A stretch of DNA of 9,831 nucleotides from Clostridiales bacterium (GTDB lineage Bacteria > Bacillota > Clostridia > Christensenellales > Borkfalkiaceae), in assembly GCA_003503945.1 (NCBI GenBank), contig DOCD01000008.1:1-9831 (forward strand), read 5' to 3'. This document shows positions 6,817-9,831 of the stretch, in pieces (position 1 is the stretch's first letter; the number at the start of each line of letters is the position of its first letter). Below the pieces are notes generated by a model. The model was not told the origin of the DNA. It saw only the letters and a program-made list of their open reading frames with translations, and did no database searches. A program made the translations under genes and the position numbers.

Positions 6817-7857
6817 ATGGATTATGTTACAGCGAGAGAAACGGCCGAACAATGGAACGTTACAGAACGGCAAATTTATAATTACTGTAATGACGGTAAA
6901 ATTGATGGGGCAGTAAAACGAGGAAGCGTTTGGCTTATTCCTATTAACGCTCATAAACCACTTGACGCAAGATATAAAAAAGACGACATTGAAGTAACAA
7001 ATAATGTTAAGTGCGGCGATTGTTTGCAACTCATTGATGAAATACCAAATGAAACATTAGACCTTATTGTTACATCTCCGCCTTATTGGGCAAAACGTAT
7101 TTACAATGGCTCCGGTGAATTGGGTTCGGAAGCCACACCTGAATTATATGTATCCACTCTTGTATCGTATTTTGATAAGTTTAAATCGAAACTGAAAAAA
7201 GACGGAAACCTGTTTGTTAATATCGGTGATACTTTTTTTGGTTCCGGTGCAGGTGCTTGGAGTAAATATTTAGATGATGACGGCAACATAACGGAATATC
7301 AAAAAGAAAGAAAAGAAAAGTATTTTACAACTAAACCCCTACAACCCAAAATTCAACAAAACGGAAAACTATATCAAAACAAACAACTGCTTTTAATTCC
7401 TGCAAGATTTGCTATTGCTATGCAAGAAAACGGTTGGATATTACGTGATGATATAATTTGGCATAAACCAAATCGAATACCGGCAAGTGTAACGGACAGA
7501 TTTAATAACACGTATGAGCACGTTTATCATTTTGTAAAAAGCAAATCTTATTTCTTTGATTTAAATGCAGTTAAAGTTCTTGGCGCAAACGGCAAAATGA
7601 AAAACCCGGGAGATGTGTGGTCTATTAACACGCAACCATTAGACGGAAATCATACAGCTTCTTTCCCTGAAAAATTGATAGAGCAAATTGTTATGGCAGC
7701 TTCACCTAAAAATGGAGTAGTCTATGACCCTTTTATGGGTACTGGAACAACTTGGGTAGTGTGCGAGAAATTAAAACGTAATTTTATTGGACACGAAATA
7801 AATAACGAATTTGTACAATATGCCTATTCACGTTTTATCAACACAATTAGGAAATAG
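6817..7857 (+). CDS. DNA methyltransferase (SPPY type, class beta) with N-terminal helix-turn-helix
   Basis: A 346-residue modification enzyme of the R-M system. Residues 1-53 form an excisionase/MerR-like helix-turn-helix (YVTARETAEQWNVTERQIYNY, then GSVWLIP at 36-42). The methyltransferase domain (about 60-346) has catalytic motif IV TSPPYW (86-91) first, then motif X (about 279-295), and the AdoMet motif I DPFMGTGTT (304-312) near the C-terminus: the class beta order. SPPY rather than DPPY favours N4-methylcytosine over N6-methyladenine, but is not proof. The variable region between motifs IV and X should hold target recognition. The start at 6817 is chosen because GAGG lies 6 nt upstream and the longer reading begins inside the promoter. 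A second methyltransferase starts 2 nt after its stop, so the two are one operon. Confidence 0.88.
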   Translation: MDYVTARETAEQWNVTERQIYNYCNDGKIDGAVKRGSVWLIPINAHKPLDARYKKDDIEVTNNVKCGDCLQLIDEIPNETLDLIVTSPPYWAKRIYNGSGELGSEATPELYVSTLVSYFDKFKSKLKKDGNLFVNIGDTFFGSGAGAWSKYLDDDGNITEYQKERKEKYFTTKPLQPKIQQNGKLYQNKQLLLIPARFAIAMQENGWILRDDIIWHKPNRIPASVTDRFNNTYEHVYHFVKSKSYFFDLNAVKVLGANGKMKNPGDVWSINTQPLDGNHTASFPEKLIEQIVMAASPKNGVVYDPFMGTGTTWVVCEKLKRNFIGHEINNEFVQYAYSRFINTIRK

Positions 7858-7859
7858 AA

Positions 7860-8714
7860 ATGAGCAACTTTATTGAAATAAACCATTCAAAAACTTGTGA
7901 CTGTTCAAGTAAATTTTTATCTTGTATGCCGCCGAGAGAATGGATGAAATGTCAAATTGGCGTATGGGAATTTAAATATGAGCAACGTGATGTGCGTGAT
8001 AAAAATTTACACCCTGCAACATTCCCGATTTCTCTACCGAAAAAGATTATAGAATTGTTTACCCATAAAGGCGAACTTGTGCTTGACCCGTTTGTAGGTT
8101 CAGGTACAACATTGGTAGCGGCGCAAGACTGTGAGCGCAATGCAATAGGTTTCGACTTAAACGAAAAATACATAGAATTGGCAAAATCACGTATATTAGA
8201 TAGTTCCCCGACAAAAGCTATTGCAATTTGTGACGATGCCAGAAATATATCAAATTATATTGAGCCAAAATCAGTAAAACTAATAGTCACCTCGCCACCC
8301 TATGCTAATATTTTAAATCATAAACGCACAAACAAGAGCCGTAGGGGTGATGAACGGCATAATGAGCAATATGGAAAAATAGAACAATATAGCCAAGACC
8401 CGAGGGACCTTGGCATATTGGAAGCACCTATTTTTGAAAAAGCAATAACAGAAGTGTTTTCTAATTTAAAACCCGTGTTGAGTGACAATTCAAATGTTTT
8501 AATTAACATTACTGACGCTTGGATAGATAAAAAGCGTGTTCCGCTGCATATAAATGTTATTAACGCAATGCAAGCGGCAGGATATAGCTTAAAAAACACA
8601 ATTATTTGGGATAGGCGTAATATCGTTAACAGAATTGGTATTTTTGGTTGGCCGACTAACTATATAACAATGGGAACAACCTTTGAATACATTTTGAATT
8701 TTGTAAAAGACTAA
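7860..8714 (+). CDS. Second DNA methyltransferase (SPPY type, motif I before IV)
   Basis: A 284-residue AdoMet-dependent DNA methyltransferase. After a motif-X-like stretch HPATFPISLPKKII (51-64) comes motif I DPFVGSGTT (76-84), FDLNEKYIELA (98-108), then catalytic motif IV TSPPY (144-148). Only about 60 residues separate motifs I and IV, so target recognition probably lies after motif IV: gamma-like order, circularly permuted relative to its neighbour. SPPY again suggests N4-methylcytosine. The ATG is preceded by AGGA at 8 nt spacing inside the end of the upstream gene. Its TAA stop overlaps the stop of the convergent endonuclease gene by 4 nt. The pair probably protects the two strands of one recognition sequence, each enzyme acting on a different strand or base; this is inference. 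Confidence 0.88.
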   Translation: MSNFIEINHSKTCDCSSKFLSCMPPREWMKCQIGVWEFKYEQRDVRDKNLHPATFPISLPKKIIELFTHKGELVLDPFVGSGTTLVAAQDCERNAIGFDLNEKYIELAKSRILDSSPTKAIAICDDARNISNYIEPKSVKLIVTSPPYANILNHKRTNKSRRGDERHNEQYGKIEQYSQDPRDLGILEAPIFEKAITEVFSNLKPVLSDNSNVLINITDAWIDKKRVPLHINVINAMQAAGYSLKNTIIWDRRNIVNRIGIFGWPTNYITMGTTFEYILNFVKD

Positions 8715-9490
8715 ACTTCGATATGTACGTCATATAAATCTATTTTTCTTGACGGTCTTATTCTGATTTTTGTGCCGTGATTATGTCCGGTACGTGCGTC
8801 AAAATCTACATAAATCGAGCCGTCTTCCACTAAACGTAAAAAGCGTTCCAATGTGGGTTTCATATAAGCCTCAAAATTTTGATATTTAAAAAATTCAACG
8901 CCATCTACTGTTTTTCTATCAACGTTGACATAAAGTAGATTTGCAATTTTTGTATCCAATATTTTTTGAATACTATCAAAACTCCAATAAGGACGTATGG
9001 CAAAATTATCAAGGCCAACGCCTTTTTCTAATGTTTCCTTCCAAGCATTATGCCGTTCGCTAATTTTTGTGTAATCGAAATCTATATATAATTGTTTTTT
9101 GTCATAATCAAGAGACACTTTTAAACCTCTGTCACTATATTCGGTAAAATGTAGGGTGGCACGAAAACTTCTTTCTGAATTAGGGTATTTCAAACCTGCT
9201 TCTTGATGTTGCCAACCATATTTAGGCAACAAAATAGAGGGCACTATTTTTGCGCTTCTCGGTTCGGGTTCAGTATGAAATAAGGTTAAAAGTGAATTTG
9301 AAGTAGAGCGATGACTTTTAATTTCCCATTCGCCCATATCTGGCAATTGATAATTATTTTCTGCGATATCTAACAAATCTTCTAACGTGTTTCCAACGCC
9401 ACCGTCATTGCCGGCCCTATGACTTGAAATCCAACCCATTTGTTCAATTTCTAAAAATCTTTTCTTAAATAATTCAAAAGTATTGTTCAT
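8711..9490 (-). CDS. MvaI/BcnI-family type II restriction endonuclease
   Basis: Cuts unmodified DNA; 259 residues, close to the family's usual size. The N-terminal part carries the family signature GGVGNTLEDLL (30-40), ENN (44-46), then LPDMGEWEIKSHR (49-61). That gives a PD-x4-E-x-K nuclease centre of D51, E56 and K58, with E37 upstream, followed by LLTLFHTEPEPR (67-78). FDARTGHNHGTK (230-241), with two histidines, is also family-typical. Characterised relatives MvaI and BcnI act as monomers on CCWGG and CCSGG, so a 5-bp CC-x-GG-like target is likely but not proven. The chosen ATG (9490) follows AGGAG at 10 nt; a start at 9535 would overlap the controller gene. It is co-transcribed with the controller 13 nt upstream and converges on the second methyltransferase. 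Confidence 0.85.
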   Translation of the reverse strand: MNNTFELFKKRFLEIEQMGWISSHRAGNDGGVGNTLEDLLDIAENNYQLPDMGEWEIKSHRSTSNSLLTLFHTEPEPRSAKIVPSILLPKYGWQHQEAGLKYPNSERSFRATLHFTEYSDRGLKVSLDYDKKQLYIDFDYTKISERHNAWKETLEKGVGLDNFAIRPYWSFDSIQKILDTKIANLLYVNVDRKTVDGVEFFKYQNFEAYMKPTLERFLRLVEDGSIYVDFDARTGHNHGTKIRIRPSRKIDLYDVHIEV

Positions 9491-9503
9491 CCTAATTTTT
9501 CTC

Positions 9504-9710
9504 CTAAAATGTAAAAAATTCAGCAAGCGTAACATTTAAAGCATTTGCTAATTTTTCTATATTAACAATAGAAATGTTACGCTTCCCACATTCAACACTC
9601 GTTATATATGTCCTATCAAGTTGGGCATTATCCGCCAATTCCTCTTGACTTATACCGATTTTATTTCGCAGTTCTTTTACACGTTTTCCGACTGCTTGTT
9701 TTATATCCAT
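9504..9710 (-). CDS. XRE-family controller (C) protein of the R-M system
   Basis: A 68-residue single-domain HTH_3/XRE regulator. Residues 21-31 (SQEELADNAQL) and 32-45 (DRTYITSVECGKRN) form the two helices of the helix-turn-helix; the second closely resembles the recognition helix of restriction controller proteins. Such proteins activate their own gene and the endonuclease gene once enough protein has accumulated, then repress at higher levels. This lets methylation come first after entry into a new host. The sequence supports this: a C-box operator lies over the promoter at 9734-9778, and the TAG stop is part of the TAGGAG ribosome site of the endonuclease gene, coupling the two. A GAGG ribosome site lies 8 nt before the ATG. 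Confidence 0.85.
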   Translation of the reverse strand: MDIKQAVGKRVKELRNKIGISQEELADNAQLDRTYITSVECGKRNISIVNIEKLANALNVTLAEFFTF

Positions 9711-9733
9711 ATATGTACCTCACTATAAAATTA

Positions 9734-9762
9734 ATTATACTATTTTGTGACTTTTCTAACAA
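9734..9762 (-). promoter_or_regulatory. Promoter of the controller-endonuclease operon
   Basis: On the minus strand there is TTGTTA (9757-9762), a 17-bp spacer, and a perfect TATAAT (9734-9739), giving a leader of about 20 nt. The -35 element is weak (4/6), as expected for a promoter needing activation. The operator half-sites lie on both sides of it. Confidence 0.6.
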
Positions 9763-9778
9763 CGGACTTTAAGTCACA
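9746..9778. promoter_or_regulatory. C-box operator of the controller protein
   Basis: TGTGACTT (9746-9753) and AAGTCACA (9771-9778) form a perfect 8-bp inverted repeat spanning 33 bp. The promoter-distal part contains the palindrome GACTTTAAGTC (9765-9775), matching the GACT-N3-AGTC C-box of known controller proteins. The distal site lies just upstream of the -35 (activation position); the proximal half-site lies in the -35/-10 spacer (repression position). Confidence 0.75.
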
Positions 9779-9831
9779 TTTGTTGTCAAAAAATTTTATG
9801 GCACTGTGGCGGGTGCTTGATATAACGAGCG
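9779..9831. other. Unassigned right edge
   Basis: No gene can be supported here. On the plus strand an ATG at 9798 opens a frame running off the window (MALWRVLDITS), but no ribosome site precedes it. On the minus strand a frame enters from the edge and stops with TAA at 9796-9798. A TTGACA at 9784-9789 (minus) has no -10 box at a workable distance. Confidence 0.3.

Larger units (their letters stand above)
5640..9831. other. AT-rich defence block (DUF4062 gene plus restriction-modification system)
   Basis: Starting just after the hairpins that follow glmS, base composition drops visibly in GC and codons shift from C/G-ending to A/T-ending (AAA, AAT, TTA, ATA). All five genes inside are defence or defence-like. 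This fits horizontal acquisition. No integrase, inverted terminal repeats or target duplication were seen, and the right boundary is outside or at the edge of the window, so the mode of transfer is unknown. Confidence 0.6.

Noticed and set aside
7605..7610. Avoidance of CC-N-GG sites in the defence block
   Set aside because: By eye only CCCGGG at 7605-7610 (two overlapping CCSGG sites) occurs in the block. With such AT-rich sequence only a few would be expected, so no depletion can be claimed.
9491..9535. Longer endonuclease from an ATG at 9535
   Set aside because: It would overlap the controller gene. The ATG at 9490 has a good AGGAG site and begins the family-like sequence.
9784..9789. Perfect TTGACA upstream of the controller gene as its -35 box
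   Set aside because: No -10-like sequence lies 15-19 bp downstream (the 17-bp position reads TCCGTT). The weaker TTGTTA at 9757-9762 is correctly spaced from a perfect TATAAT.
9798..9831. Start of another plus-strand gene (MALWRVLDITS)
   Set aside because: There is no ribosome site, it is only 11 codons before the edge, and it has no recognisable family.

Overview
The window looks like a chromosomal segment of a Firmicute, probably an uncultured Clostridia-like gut lineage. The KtrAB potassium transporter and the GlmM and GlmS proteins are all Firmicutes-like, and promoters match the -35/-10 consensus with AT-rich spacers. No 16S or other firm taxonomic marker is present, so this is inference.

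Bases 1-5640 hold moderately GC-rich housekeeping genes. The left edge carries the first 25 nt of a tRNA-Gln gene on the minus strand, with a stem-loop and a candidate promoter just before it. Next, on the minus strand, is a two-gene potassium uptake operon: ktrB (membrane pore), then ktrA (cytosolic RCK gating subunit). Divergent from it, on the plus strand, is a glmM-glmS operon encoding two enzymes of UDP-N-acetylglucosamine synthesis. The two operons share a short intergenic region in which their promoters physically overlap. The ktr promoter is a perfect TTGACA-N17-TATAAT.

Bases about 5650-9831 are visibly AT-richer, with A/T-ending codons, and read as a horizontally acquired defence block. 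It contains a complete restriction-modification (R-M) system. Two adjacent SPPY-type DNA methyltransferases (plus strand) face an MvaI/BcnI-family restriction endonuclease and a small XRE controller protein (minus strand). The controller gene has a recognisable C-box operator at its promoter, and its stop codon lies inside the ribosome binding site of the endonuclease gene. The last methyltransferase and the endonuclease converge so tightly that their stop codons share the tetranucleotide CTAA. The first methyltransferase has an N-terminal excisionase/MerR-like helix-turn-helix, and a 15-bp palindrome covers the -10 box of its promoter.

Divergent from the methyltransferases, at the left of the block, is a DUF4062 (TIR/deoxyribosyltransferase-like) protein of the type often found in defence genes. 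Its C-terminus is a close look-alike of the acidic tip of single-stranded DNA-binding protein (SSB), ending ...DDDSDIPF. This is the most unusual thing in the window. It suggests a stand-alone DUF4062 effector or sensor that docks on SSB-binding replication and repair proteins.

No CRISPR array, insertion sequence or recombinase gene was found. No gene-free stretch exceeds 300 bases. The intergenic regions are 2201-2420, 5522-5668, 6638-6816 and 9711-9831, and their contents are listed.
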